Shown piece by piece: positions 1-11,413 of a stretch of 64,000 nt of DNA. Both the position numbers and the translations under genes were made by a program. The first letter of the stretch is position 1; every line of letters starts with the position of its first letter. The DNA comes from Azadirachta indica. Taxonomy: Eukaryota > Streptophyta > Magnoliopsida > Sapindales > Meliaceae. Where the stretch lies: contig CM040451.1 of NCBI GenBank assembly GCA_022749755.1, positions 124,001 through 188,000 on the forward strand. The letters run 5' to 3'. The notes beneath the pieces are model-generated. The model saw only the letters and a list, made by a program, of their open reading frames with translations, was not told the DNA's origin and ran no database searches.

Positions 1-2
1 GT

Positions 3-770
3 CAAAAAGATCTCTTAAAGGCTTTTAGAAAGAGAGATAAGAAAGCTCTCTACCTTATTTATCAAGCATTGGATGCAGATGTTTTTGAAAAGGTTTCAAA
101 TGTAACGACCACCAAAGAAGCATGGGAGATGCTTCAAACTTTATATAAAAGTGCCAAAAGAGTAAAAAAAGTATGTCTTCAAACTCTACGAGGTGTGTTT
201 AAATCTTTATATATAAAAGAATGTGAATCAATTTTTGAATGCTTTTCGAGACTTTTAACGATTCCTAATCAATTAAAAAGAAATGAAGAAAGGTTAAGTA
301 ATGTTCAAATTATGGAGAAAATTCTTCGTTCCATAGATTCGAAATTTAAGCATATTATTGTAACAATTGAAGAAATAAAAGATTTAGAATCTATGACCAT
401 TAAAGAACTCATAGGCTCATTAAAAGCATATGAAGAAAGACAAAAGAAAAAGCAAGAAGCCTTGAAATAAGTTTTCCAAACAAAGCTCACCTTTAAAGAA
501 AAGGAAGAAAGTTTCGACAATGAGAGAAGCCAATGTGGAAGAGGAAATGGTCGAGGATGAGGCCGCAGACGTGGATGTGGACGAGAATAGAGAGGACCTT
601 CAAATTATAGCAACAACAACAATGATAGAGGAGAAGGCTTAACAAAAGGTCGTGGAAGAGGCAATCCGAACTCAAGGTAAAATAAGTTTCAAGATAAATG
701 TTACAATTATCAAAAGTTTGGCCATTATGCTTCTGAGTGTAAAGCTTCCAATAATAAAGTTAATGAAAAG
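3..770 (+). pseudogene. gag: Copia gag (capsid and zinc knuckle), partial and broken
   Basis: The reading frame is already open at base 3, upstream of the TTG at 69, so the start lies before the window. Bases 3-470 encode a Copia-type gag (UBN2 / gag-polypeptide family) with the family-like stretches VKKVCLQTLRG, NQLKRN and MEKILRS. A stop at 468-470 interrupts it, and the same frame resumes with an arginine/glycine-rich stretch. The zinc knuckle lies at 699-740: its first Cys, His and last Cys are present (CYNY...GHYASEC), but the second Cys is Tyr (tat at 708-710), so this CCHC finger should not bind zinc normally. Gag would form the virus-like particle of the element. Confidence 0.85.
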
Positions 771-3700
771 GCCGACTATGTGGAGAACAAAAGTCAAGAA
801 GAAGAAAAATTATTGCTAGCATTCAAGGACAATAATGGTGGCAGCACTAATACATGATACCTTGATACCAGTGCAAGCAATCATATGTATGGAAGTAAGG
901 ATATATTCGTAGAGCTTAATAAATCGGTGAGTGGCAATATCTTCTTTGGGGATGAGTCTAAAATACCTATAAAAGGTAAAAGTAACATCCTTATTTGCTT
1001 GAAAGATGGAAGACATTAATTTATTTCAAATGTTTATTATGTGTCCAATATGAAAAATAATATTTTAAGTTTGGGACAACTCTTAAAAAAAAGTTATGGT
1101 ATTCGTATAAAAAATTATAGCCTTTCTATAAGAGATAATAAAAATAATTTAATTGCAAAAGTGTCAATGTCAAAGAATAAAATGTTCTTGTTAAATATTC
1201 AAAACAATGTAGCAAAATATCTCAACGCTTACTACAAGAATATGTCATGGTTATGACATTTTCGACTTGAGCATCTCAATTTTGGAGGTTTGGGCCTATT
1301 ATCTAAGAAGAAAATAGTGAGAGGACTGTCTTGCATCAATCATCCTAACCAACTATGCGAAGGATGCCTTATTGGGAAGCAACTTAGAATGAGTTTTTGA
1401 AGAAGTCTACTTTTAGAGCCAAGAAGCTACTTGAACTCATATACACCAATGTATGTGGTCCTATCAAGCCAAACCTTTTAGGTTAGAGTAATAACTTCCT
1501 TCTATTCATTAATGATTATTTAAGAAAAACTTAGATATATTTTTTGAAAGAATAATCTGAAGTTTTAGGCATATTCAAGAAATTTAAAGCATTTGTGAGG
1601 AATGAAAGCGAATGCAAAATCAAGGTCATGAAATCCGAACGAGGTGGAGAATTTACTTTGAAAGAGTTTCGAGAGTTTTGTGAAGTAAATGGAATCTGCT
1701 ATCTTCTAACTGTTTTGAGATCCCCTTAATAAAATGACATTGCTGAGAGGAAAAATAAAACCATTCTCGACATAGCACGAAGCTTGCTCCAAAATAAGAA
1801 ATTGCCAAAAGGATTTTGGGTTGAAGCTGTGGCATGTATAGCGTATTTGTCTAATAGATCTCCTACTGGAAGTGTGTGGGGAAAAATGCCACAAGAAGCT
1901 TGGAGTGGAAGAAAGCCCAATCTCTCTTATCTAAGAGTTTTTGGAAGTATAGTTTAGGTGCATGTATCGGACGAAAGAAGAACGAAGCTGGATGATAAAA
2001 GTGAGTTTTATCTTCATCGGCTATGACTCAAATTTAAAAGGCTACAAGTTGTACAACCCGAACAATATAAAAGTCGTAGTTATTCAAGATGTGATGTTTG
2101 ATGAAGAGGGAGAATAGGATTTTGGTCCTAATATAAATGATTTCAATTTCTTTCCCTAATTTAAAGAGAATAAGGAGACACTAATAAAACAACAAAAAGA
2201 ACATCAACAAGAACTTACAACACTACCCAGTTCGCCAACAAGAATTGATGATAGTAATTCACCACCATCCTTTTTAAATGAAAGAAATGAAGAACGCACA
2301 AAGAGTTTCTAAGATCCCTATGAGGTGACCGAGAGGATGGAAAATCTCACTATTTTCTGCCTCTTTACTGACTAAGAACCTATAAACTTCCAAGAAGTTA
2401 TGCAATAAGAAATGGAGAGTTGTGATGAACGAAGAAATCAAGGCCATTGAGAAAAATGACATATGGGAACTCACTACTATTCTTAAAGGATATAAAACCA
2501 TTGGCATCAAATAGGTGTATAAGGTGAAGAAGAATGCAAATGGAGAGACTGAATGATACAAGGCAAGGCTTGTTGCAAAAGCTTACAGTCAAGAGCTAGA
2601 ATTGACTATGATGAGGAATTTGTTCCTGTTGCTTGATTAAAAACTATTAGACTAATCATCTCTTTGGCAGCTCAAAACAATTGGAAGATTCATCAAATGG
2701 ATGTAAAGTCTGCTTTTCTTAATGAAGTACTCAAAGAAGAAGTCTACATCAAGCAACCTTTGAGCTATGAATAAAGGGTTATGAAGACAAAGTCTTAAAG
2801 TTGAAGAAAGCTCTCTATGGGTTAAAGTAAGCACCAAGAGTATGGAAGCCAAGTACTTCCAAAAGAATAGTTTTATCAAGTGCCCCTATAAGCATGCACT
2901 TTATATCAAAGTCAAGGATGCAGATGTTTTAATCATATGCTTGTACGTGAATAATTTGATCTTTATTGGAAGCAATCCAAGCATGTTTGAAGAGTTGAAG
3001 AAAGCCATAACTAAGGAGTTTGAAATTACTAACATTGGGTTAATGGCTTATTATCTCGGCATTGAAGTCAAGCAAAAGGAAGATGGAATTTTCATCTCAT
3101 AAGATATCTATATAAAGGAGATCCTTAAGAGATTCAAGATAGATAACTGTAAACCGATAAGCATACCAGTTGAATGTGGAGCGCAGTTGTCGAAGCATGA
3201 TGAAGAAGAAATAGTAGATTCAATCCTTTTCAAGAGCTTGGTTGGAAGTCTACATTACTTGACTTGCACAAGGCCTAATATCCTATATGTTGTTAGGCTA
3301 GTGAGTCGCTACAAGGAGATGCCAATAACTACCCATTTCAAAGTTGCAAAGAGAATCCTTCACTATCTCAAAAGTACAATTGATTTTGGTTTATTCTATT
3401 CATTTTCTAATGATTATAAACTTGTTAGATTTAGCTATAGTGATTGGGGTAGAGACATGGATAATCGAAAAAGCACTACTAGATTTGTATTTTTCATAGG
3501 TGACATTGCTTTCATTTTTATGTCAAAGAAGCAACTATTAGTCACTCTCTCAACTTGTAAAACTGAGCATGTGGCTGTAACATTATATGTTTGCCATGCA
3601 GTTTGGTTAAGAAATATCTTAAAGGAGTTAGAACGGTCACAAGAAATACCAACTAAGATTTATATTGACGACAAATCAGCAATGGCGTTGGCAAAGAATC

Positions 3701-3912
3701 CTGTGTACCACGATCGAAGTAAATATATTGACACGCGCTATCATTACATAAGGGAGTGCATTGGCAGAAAGGATGTGCAAATAGAGTACGTGAAGATATA
3801 AAACCAAATTACTTATATCTTCACCAAGCCTTTAAAGAATCAGATATTTTGTGTGTTGCGAAGACTATTAGGAGTCTTCAAATCAAGTTTAAGGGGGGAT
3901 ATTGGAAATTAA
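771..3912 (+). pseudogene. pol: Copia pol: protease, integrase, reverse transcriptase, RNase H remnants
   Basis: The protease motif reads LDTSASNHM (about 861-887), preceded by a stop (tga 855-857) where the family has Trp. The GAG-pre-integrase region follows (about 1250-1400, ending in a CEGC zinc-binding pair). In the integrase the first catalytic Asp is changed (TNVCGP where the family has TDVCGP, near 1445), but the Glu in AERKNKT (about 1744-1764) remains. The reverse transcriptase keeps QMDVKSAFLN (about 2695-2725), but the active-site YVDD is YVNN (about 2944-2955). RNase H (3187-3801) is the longest clean stretch, with KSTTRFVFF and SKKQLLVTLSTC. After a stop at 3799-3801 the tail FTKPLK...SSLRGDIGN continues to a stop at 3910-3912. 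Numerous other stops are present. Confidence 0.88.
3891..3898 (+). other. Polypurine tract of the Copia element
   Basis: The run AAGGGGGG sits directly before the 3' LTR. This is where the primer for plus-strand DNA synthesis is made in LTR retrotransposons. It overlaps the final codons of pol. Confidence 0.75.
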
Positions 3913-4305
3913 ACTTGATTTAGCTCAACATAAATTGGATTAGTAAAATTTGGGCCTAGGAATAATGTGGCCTAATTTCCAAAAATTTGTAAGAAAATAT
4001 CTACATATTTATATAATAAATATCTAAATATTTGCTAATAAAAATCTAGATATTTATAATAAATATATAGAAATTATTATGAATATTTTTAGAAAGAGAT
4101 TTATAGCTATTATATTATATGTGTGTTAGCATAATCTTAACCGTTGGTTAAAGAGATATCATATTATAAATAGGGGTGAGTTCTTCCATTGTATGTCAAG
4201 CTAAAAATGAGAAATTAATAAAATTGTAAGCTTATCTCTTCTTGTCCATAATTATTCCTAACAAATTTATCTCCTTTTTCAATATCAGCTTTTTACATTC
4301 CAACA
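3900..4305 (+). repeat. 3' long terminal repeat of the Copia element
   Basis: The right end is TTCCAACA (4298-4305). The left end, TATTGGAA (3900-3907), is its inverted complement except for one base where TG has become TA. The length is about 406 bp. A TATA box (TATAAATA, 4165-4172) marks the likely U3/R region, and an AATAAAA-type signal lies near 4217. The boundaries are inferred from the terminal inverted repeat and the polypurine tract, because the partner LTR is outside the window. Confidence 0.75.
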
Positions 4306-7300
4306 ATCACAACTATAAAAGATTTAAAAGTGCATAATAAATGAAAGGCGGTATTGTTTCTTAAGATGGTTTATGAAAAAAGTGACTTTGATTATATAAA
4401 TAATATAGGATACTTGTGTAGAACTATCTTTTAAATTACATATATCGAGAACAGTTTAATAAACCTAACTTTAATTTTGAAAATAAATAACAGTTTTAAA
4501 TTGACTTCATTTACTCCAAAAAAAATATTTTATTAAATGATCTATTTTAGTTTTCAACAGAAAATAATTTTTAATTATTTTTTAAATAGTCTTCAATTTT
4601 TATAAATAGAAGACTAGTTCATTAAAATAATACTTGTAAAGTTTTGATTTTAAATAGAATTAAGAAGTGATTTAGTAATATGATATTATAATATTGCTGG
4701 TTTAATGATATAGTATTACAATTTTTCAAATTTTAAATGTTTGTAATAATGAATTAATATAGTGTTAATAAAATATTAAATGGTATTATAATATAATATA
4801 GTATCATATACTATTATAATATTTTAGTTACTTTTAAATATTAGAAACTTACGGTAATTAAACTTTAAGTATTTACATTAATTAATTAATTCAGCCTGCC
4901 CTTAATTAGTTAATATATCAAACGTCCAATTAATAGATTTTAAATTCTTTTTTTAATAGTTTGTTAGTTAATTAATTTTGTCAAAATTATATTATATTTA
5001 AAATTCTTTTTTAATATTTATATTAATCAATTCTATTAAAAAAAATATATTGTATTTAAAATTAGTTTTTAATATTTATATAAATTAATTAATTCTAAAA
5101 GTCTATTGTAGTTAAAATTATTTTTTTCCCATTATCTAAACCATTTACAGTTAACTCTTTATACACAGCCCAAATTCTCTAAACTTTTACTCTTTTTATA
5201 GCACTGAAACTCTCAACAATATTTTTTTTTATAATATTTAATGTTTAGTTTGACTTTTTCATTAGTCAAAAAGACTTTTTTAATAATAAAACCCCCATTG
5301 AAAATTTTTTTTATATCGTTAGATTGACATTAGAAAAAAAATTTTAAAAATTAAAAAACTATTTCTTTCTACCGAAAAAAACTCAAAATTTTGACTTTTA
5401 TCAATAAAACTTCTTAAACTTTTTTAAAATACAAAATTGTCTAAAATACCTTTATTTTATTTTAAAAATTTTATGTTATTTTTTAAAAATAGAATATTAA
5501 AATTTTACTTATTAAAATAATTACTCCAATTTTTTTAAAAATTATTTGCAACAGCCGAACGACTAATAAATTTTTATTAAAACCTCTACTTATAAAAAAT
5601 TTTATGGATAAAAAGTTTATTTCAAAAAGCTCTAATTAAAAAGGTATACCATACAGACCCATAAACTCTCTTTCCTTTAATCAACTTTTGATTGTGCATG
5701 CTTTATAAGTAAATCCTTGTCTTTTCTTTCTTATTAAATTTACTATTTTATTTTAATTACATTCTAGTATTTATTTATTTATTGATTTAGGGTAAGTTAA
5801 TCAAAGTGGAATTAAACTTTTGAAAAATTTTCAATTATTATTTTAGTTTAAGTAAATCCTAGGATTTATGTAATTATTGATTTGTGCAATGTGAACCTCA
5901 TGTTTATTTACTTATATATTTTGATAATGTAAAATTCCAGTGAAATTGAAATTAGTTTAGTCTTTTAAACTCTTTTTCCTGAATTTATGTTTGTTGTTTT
6001 ATAATGAAAAAAATAAAACAAATACACTTGAAAAATTATATATAGTTGTTGATACTACATTTCGTCATTTGACATCAACTAATAAATTTATTTGTATGCA
6101 AGGAAAGACTTCTTTCTTCTCTTTTCTTTTTCCTTAAATACTTATTAATCCATTAGATTATTTGAAAAATTAGTCCGGGTGGGATTTTGATTACAGATAA
6201 TCTAGATTTAATGGAATTTTAGTTGCAAATAATTTAATACTTTGATTTGTCTCTAATTCAAATGAAATATAACTTCTTCAAAAGGACTCTCATTAGGTCT
6301 GACGTTAATAAAAAATGTTGATTGAAGTTTGATGAATTTAAATCTTTATCATTTAGTTTTTGAGCCTTTATTCTTTAATATAGGTTCAAAAAGTTATCTC
6401 ACTAGACTAATTTATAGGTGAAAATTGATCCAATTTAAATGTTAGCAAAGCAGTCCAATAAAGGTGAAATAAGAGAACTAAATTGTATATTCTACAATTT
6501 CAATTTAGAAAGAAAATTTAGGGTAACATGACAACTAATCTATCGTTTAAAATTAATTTATAGCAAGGCGTTTTTTATTTCGTCTCTACTTGCTTCTTGA
6601 TAGAGAGGTAGGGAATGTAAGAGAGATAGGGACTGTTAAGGAGATAACAGGGCATACTTAGCATAGTGAATTAATTTTAGGCATTAAAGTCGACTGAAAA
6701 AGCAGTAGTAATTAGCCACTTTTATGTTAGATATCAAGTAGTAGACACATAGGCAAATATACTTACCACCTTAGATAAAATTTCACTATTATATCAAATG
6801 AAAAATTTCATGCGTGCACTAAGAACAAAAATTTGAGTTGATATATAATTGTTTGCCATTGGAACTTGGAGATGCCTAAATAAAAAAATTATTTGACTAC
6901 TTGAATTTTTTGTTTTACATATATATATATATATATATGTTATTTTATTTTAATTTCATCACAATTAACATTTTATGCAGTTTCATGGAAAATATATAAG
7001 AAGAGATTGATGAGATGAGGAAAGGCTGGACTGAATTTGTTGGATCAATTTTGTAATTAATTATATACTTATATACTTTTGAATTTTTTTGTTTTTTGGT
7101 TTTAAATTTTCAATTTTACACCGTGAATTATAATGGATAAAGGTTTTTTTTTTCACTTTTTATTCAATAGTTAAATTTACAAATTAATTGATAAGTGCAA
7201 TTATTTTGAGCTTTTTTATATTGTTAAGTGAAATTATTGTTTATAGCATATATATTATATATATTCACAAGAAAATGGCTTCTAAATGGCATAGAAAACA

Positions 7301-7736
7301 GTTTTAAGTTATTTTAATAAAGTAAATTTTTGTTGTTTAATTAGAGACTGTTATAATATCTGACTTTTATTACTATTTAAGAACAATTAAAAATTTTCCT
7401 TTTAAAAGTTTTAAAAACTTTTAAAAAAAACTGTCTTTTATAAATTGAAGTATTGTTTGAAACTGTTTTTTATAAATTTGCATCTTCTTTTAACAATGAT
7501 TGTCTTAAATATGTAATATTTTATTAGTGTATTTTTTCTATAAAAAAAAGTCAATATTATTATTATATTGTGATGTAATATTATTTAATGTAATATCTCC
7601 TTATTTTTCACTAATTTTTAATAAACTTAATTTTGAAAGAAATTAATATACATATTTATCCTTTTTTCAAACTATGTACAAATACATATCTTATAAATTG
7701 ATTTAAATTGAAACAATTATTAGAAGATTCCCAAGA
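4306..7736. other. AT-rich intergenic region, no gene recognised
   Basis: About 3.4 kb of very AT-rich DNA with stop codons in all frames. It contains poly-A/T runs and one (AT)10 microsatellite. The part around 5230-5665 ends in a phrase (about 5640-5665, ggtataccatacagaccc) of a kind often seen at the edges of small non-autonomous DNA transposons, but I cannot define terminal inverted repeats. No tRNA or protein-coding exon was recognised. Confidence 0.6.
6919..6938. repeat. (AT)10 microsatellite
   Basis: Ten uninterrupted AT dinucleotides in non-coding DNA. Confidence 0.95.
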
Positions 7737-7906
7737 GAAAGCTCTAACTCGACATCTGATGTTGGGTTGCTCACGGAAACATCCAACCTATACTATAGAT
7801 CGAGTCAAGTCATCCGCGTATCTTTCAAATCTACTTTCCTTCTATTCGTCAGATTTTTTTGGTTTGACCATTCAAGGTCTGGTTTGAAGCTCTCGTACCA
7901 CCTTGA

Positions 7907-8064
7907 CGGATAGGTATTTTGAGAATACGTCTTCACGATCAATGGTTAATAATTGCTCTGATGGTCGATTTTGCTAGAATAGGCAATAATGATGCGGAAA
8001 AGTGTAGTGACACTGATCCTCAAGAAGCTGAGCAAACTCTTGAAATAGCTGAAGCTAACTTGAG
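7907..8064 (+). pseudogene. atpE: Nuclear fragment of plastid atpE (ATP synthase epsilon)
   Basis: Read in one frame, the bases encode [13 protein letters not shown], then [11 protein letters not shown], then [21 protein letters not shown]. This is the order and wording of the central part of the chloroplast ATP synthase epsilon subunit. About six to seven codons are missing between GNN and DAEK without loss of frame, and a stop (tga) lies just upstream where homology fades. The frame runs on to a stop at 8075-8077 in unrelated sequence. Its place beside nuclear gene relics and retrotransposon DNA makes it a nuclear plastid insertion (NUPT), not plastid genome. It cannot make a working subunit. 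Confidence 0.82.
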
Positions 8065-8150
8065 TAGTAATTCTTAAACCCCGTTCGGAGCTCCCTTAGG
8101 AGTTCCAGAAGAGAACGTTGGCATAGATCGAATTACTGAATTGTAGCATA

Positions 8151-8171
8151 CTATTATTATTATAATAATAG
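8151..8171. repeat. (ATT)n/(AAT)n palindrome
   Basis: A 21-base palindrome around a central T, made of ATT repeats running into AAT repeats. It lies between the atpE fragment and the F-box relic and could form a small hairpin. Confidence 0.8.
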
Positions 8172-8200
8172 TAGTAACAATAATAATATATTTACTACCC

Positions 8201-9338
8201 GATCTTATTGATGGACTTCCCGACGATTTACTCCCATACAATTCTGCTGTTCGATGCAAGGCAGTTTGCATATCAGATCCTGACTTTGTTCAACGTTCAA
8301 TTCTCGACCATCATCAGCAATCCTTTTCCTTCTCCTCGTCCTCCTATAATTGCTTAAATTGCTTCCGTGTAGGGAGATGAACTATAACCTTCTCCTCCAT
8401 TACCAGAACCCTCCTCAGACAACCGCCCATACACTCAAATTTGTCCCTGCTTGTTCCAGAGAGCAAGATTCAAAGCCGACTAATGTGTTAGCATGCTTCA
8501 ATGACTTAATAGTATGCTGTGAGAACTCCTTATTGTCTGAAAGAATTTATTACTATATCTGCAATCCCATTCCTAAACAATGGTTGAAAAACTGCCTCCT
8601 TCTCCAGAATGTCGCCAAGAGAAAGATGGTAGGCGTAGTCTGCTATCCCAGTAGTACTAGTACTATTAATTGCAGCTTTAAGTTGGTTCGATTTTCTAAT
8701 TCTACAGACTCATTCCCTTACAAGTTCAACGTTGATATTTTCTGTTCAGAGAGTGGTAAATGGACGCAGTCAGTTGTGACTTCCCCCAATAACCTGAGTA
8801 CTTTTCGTTTTTACAGAATTGTACTGTTGCATGCGATGGGATCCTTCATTGGTTGATAGTGGATATGATGGTGCTTTATGTACCCAAGTGCTTGTGGCAT
8901 ACGATCCTGGGAAACAATATTGTCGCATTATTGATTTACCTGCTTAAGCTGGTGATGCGGATGGTAGCAGCTCTTTGGAGTATGCAGAGGGAGATTGCGA
9001 GTAACCCAATTAACGAGAGGTGAAAGCTGGAACTTAATCTTTTGGGGACTTGAGGATTACAAAGCAGGAAAATGGAAGCAATTGGATCATGAGATAGATG
9101 ACAGGATATCGACACATGAAAAAATAAGAGAGATCGAAATCCCTTTTGCATTTGGTGTGTTAAGCTTCCACCCTGTTGATGCCGATGTTGCATACTTACA
9201 ATCGGGCGACATCGTGTCGTACAACATTCGATCACGGGAGTTGCAGCACCTTGATTGGTTTGAAACTCGGGAATTTTCACTATTTTGCAACCGTGGTGGC
9301 CAACTCCTATTCCTCCTCTTCCTGCCCAAATAAATTAA
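8201..9338 (+). pseudogene. F-box protein pseudogene (F-box plus FBA-type domain)
   Basis: An N-terminal F-box remnant (8210-8310) reads DGLPDDLLPY..SAVRCKAVC.SDPDFVQR; the middle of the roughly 40-residue F-box is deleted. After a frame change near 8360 comes an F-box-associated region: NVLACFNDLIVCCEN, YYICNPIPKQW, FPYKFNVDIFCSESGKWTQSVV. The frame changes again near 8815 (CTVACDGILHWL), near 8860 (GYDGALCTQVLVAYDPGKQ...IIDLPA), near 8990 (RVTQLTRGESWNLIFW...DYKAGKW) and near 9255-9290 (PTPIPPLPAQIN, stop 9336-9338). An intact member would be a substrate receptor in an SCF ubiquitin ligase. At least four frameshifts and internal stops show this copy is dead. I recognise the family but not an individual gene. 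Confidence 0.85.
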
Positions 9339-9919
9339 TAAATAAACCAATGTTTACATATTTATTATAATCATAGAGAATAATTACTTAATTTCATGAA
9401 TTTTTATTATCTTATAATTAGTTAATTTTATGTTTAATTACATATGTTAATTATATTAGGAGCTACAATTGATGAGGCTATCCAATTCTTTCTTGCATAA
9501 TTTTTATATATGTTCTACATTAATGCATATTTGATCTTAAGTTGATTAAGAAGCATTATTAGTTTCAATAAGTAAATGAATAAATAAAATTTCATTAATT
9601 AATAAGTAAACGAATAAAATTGGATATTTATTTAATAAAATCTTTTTAAGGATTTAAATCTCACATTAGTTTATATGGAAGTTTTTTAGACTAGTATCGA
9701 ATATATTTTATAATGTAAGGTATACAAATTGAGAATTAGTATAGAAAAAGAAATAGAATCTAAAATAAAAGGTTAGAAATCCAAAACATAAAATTAGAGA
9801 TTTGTGCGAGATTTTTCTACAAACCCAAGAAAATGTAAAATTTAATTTTGATAGTGTAGTTCTGGTGTCCTGGAAGAAGACCTGAATCAAGGAAAACTCG
9901 AAGAGTTGAACCGTTCAAA
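9339..9919. other. AT-rich intergenic region
   Basis: No gene recognised. The last 90 bases before the next feature are less AT-rich and may hold diverged upstream codons of the dehydrogenase relic, but the frame is not clear. Confidence 0.5.
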
Positions 9920-10162
9920 GAACTTGCTATCAGAAACTTTCACCAGTTTGCTCGATAGAAGGATCCAGTTATATGCAATCTATTGCATCCAGGCACAGTC
10001 GATACTGATCTTTCCCTGACATTCCAGAGAAATGTACCAGAAGGCAAGCTTTTTACCAAGGAGTACTTCTCGGTGCAGAAACTGTTAAAACATCATCAAA
10101 ATGCAAAGAGTCAGGACAACGGCAAGTTCTTTGCCTGGGATGGTCAGGAAATTCCTCGGTAG
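9920..10162 (+). pseudogene. C-terminal fragment of a short-chain dehydrogenase/reductase
   Basis: One frame encodes ELAIRNFHQFAR, a stop (tag 9956-9958), then KDPVICNLLHPGTVDTDLS, NVPEGKLFTKEYFSVQKLL and DNGKFFAWDGQEIP, ending at the stop 10160-10162. The LHPGTVDTDLS segment and the FF.WDG.EIPW-like end are typical of plant C-factor-like short-chain dehydrogenases, NAD(P)-dependent Rossmann-fold oxidoreductases. The nucleotide-binding N-terminus and the catalytic YxxxK are absent, and the family's FARKKDP has become FAR-stop-KDP. It looks like the last exon of a lost or moved gene. No intact upstream exons are seen within the preceding 600 bp. Confidence 0.75.
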
Positions 10163-10955
10163 TCAGAAATATTCCTTTTTGGATATTCTATAACAGAAAG
10201 TAAGTTACTATTGAAATTGAAAACTTCCATATCTTCAAAAGCATGTTAAATGTCAAACTCAGTTGATAATGTCCTTCTTGACATTTTTCACATTTTGTTG
10301 TTGCTGATTCGGCTCCTTGCATCATTTTCAGCTATAAGCAGTTACCTGCTGTCTTAGCTTAGTAATTATTTAAGCTGGTTTCTTTTTCTTTTATGAACTC
10401 GTTGACTGATTGTTAAAGATCTATTTTAATAATTCCTCAAATGCTTTCTTTCTTAATCAAAATCAGAGGATGCCCTGCTTTCATCTTTGGCCCGGAATTG
10501 AACTGTTGACAAAACTTACTGCAACACTGACATTCTCTAGACAAATTTAAATACAAACTGCGCATTTGTTTGTTCTTTGTTCAAAATATTTTCTGGGAAA
10601 GGAATTAGAACAGGGAAGGGAGAGAGCACGAATGAGGCGCGTAAGAGAGGGCCATGGGAGGAAAAAGAGGACGAGAAAACGAAAGAAGGAAGAGAGAGAA
10701 CCTAACAGAGGAGCCGCAACTGTGAGGGGATGAAAGGATTTTGATTGATTATTAATATGTCATTTTGTCCAAAAGAATGGTGGATCCTGAAACTGATAAG
10801 CAGGAAAAGATAGAAAATGATCTCATTAAAGCCAACAAACTAAGAATACATTATTATTATTAAGGATAGATACTAGCTGCAGGATCATACACAAAATTAG
10901 TTTTCTGACTGTTTTATTTCACCTCCTTCCAAACTTCTTTTAAGCTCCAAATCTC
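10163..10955. other. Non-coding region between dehydrogenase relic and LTP gene
   Basis: The first part resembles a 3' untranslated or intronic tail. About 10608-10735 is strongly purine-rich on the plus strand (GA-rich with a few CG pairs). No open frame of note. The 3' UTR of the minus-strand LTP gene must lie in the right half. Confidence 0.5.
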
Positions 10956-11413
10956 TTAGTGAATCCTGAAAAATCGTAGAATTTCAATGAAAATCAATTC
11001 TAACCCTTTTAACATTAAAATTCATTAACACGATGTTGAAAGTTAGTCATTGAGAATGTAGCATGTACTCACGTTTCACAGTTGGTGCTGGTGGAGACAG
11101 GGAAGCCAACTTTGACCTCGCAAGCTTTAGGAACTTTGCTCAAGAATCTGTCCTGAACCCCCAAAGACTTGGCTCCTGCCTTCAAGCATCTGCAGATTGC
11201 TTTCTTATCATCCACTGTTTTCACACTCTGTGCTAGCTGTTGCAGCCCACTGCAGCATGCCGCGGTCGGCGTTGCTGCCTTGCCGGTGGCGAACCCGACA
11301 CATGCTGCTGCTTTGGCATCGACTGTGCCGCATGGAATGGCTGCCTCACTGATGCTGGCAAAGAAGAAGAGGAGAGAAAACAGGAAGAACATGAAGAAGA
11401 AGTGGTTCTTCAT
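10956..11413 (-). CDS. Type-1 non-specific lipid-transfer protein
   Basis: This is a secreted plant protein that binds and shuttles lipids in the cell wall and cuticle; some members act in defence. Translation starts at the ATG 11413-11411, because a hydrophobic signal peptide follows at once (residues 1-24, cut after SEA). The predicted protein is 116 residues and the mature part 92, normal for type 1. The eight-cysteine motif is complete: C28, C38, C53, C54, C74, C76, C98, C112 (spacing 9, 14, CC, 19, CxC with x = Arg, 21, 13). Exon 1 ends at 11073 with a GTGAGT donor, the intron is 10966-11072, and exon 2 (10956-10965) adds the end of a Thr codon, Ile, His and TAA. An intron this close to the stop is usual in this family. 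The open frame upstream of the ATG (to 11584) is leader. It is the only intact protein gene seen here. Confidence 0.9.
10966..11072 (-). other. Intron of the LTP gene
   Basis: On the minus strand it begins GTGAGTACATG and ends in a T-rich tract and CAG (ATTTTTCAG). Removal joins exon 1 in phase 2 and gives a three-codon tail after Glu113. Without splicing, the frame stops one codon later at the TGA 11069-11071. Confidence 0.85.

Larger units (their letters stand above)
1..4305 (+). mobile_element. Decayed Ty1/Copia LTR retrotransposon, 5' end outside window
   Basis: The order gag, zinc knuckle, protease, integrase, reverse transcriptase, RNase H, polypurine tract and 3' LTR is the Copia order, all on the plus strand. 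The window opens inside gag, so the 5' LTR and primer-binding site are not visible. The coding part is broken by many in-frame stops and at least one net frameshift: gag and protease are in one frame, while the later RT and RNase H blocks are in another. Key catalytic residues are changed. The element cannot be autonomous. The absent 5' LTR prevents dating by LTR divergence or checking a target-site duplication. Confidence 0.93.

Noticed and set aside
1653..2879. Several minus-strand frames across the Copia element
   Set aside because: Shadows of integrase and reverse transcriptase sequence with no domain of their own.
5230..5665. A small inverted-repeat DNA transposon (MITE)
   Set aside because: The end phrase is suggestive, but no clear terminal inverted repeats or target duplication could be found by eye.
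8074..8271. Minus-strand 65-codon frame with an isoleucine run
   Set aside because: Translation of the ATT/AAT microsatellite and the antisense of the F-box remnant.
9708..9890. A 60-codon minus-strand frame
   Set aside because: AT-rich chance frame, no recognisable motif.
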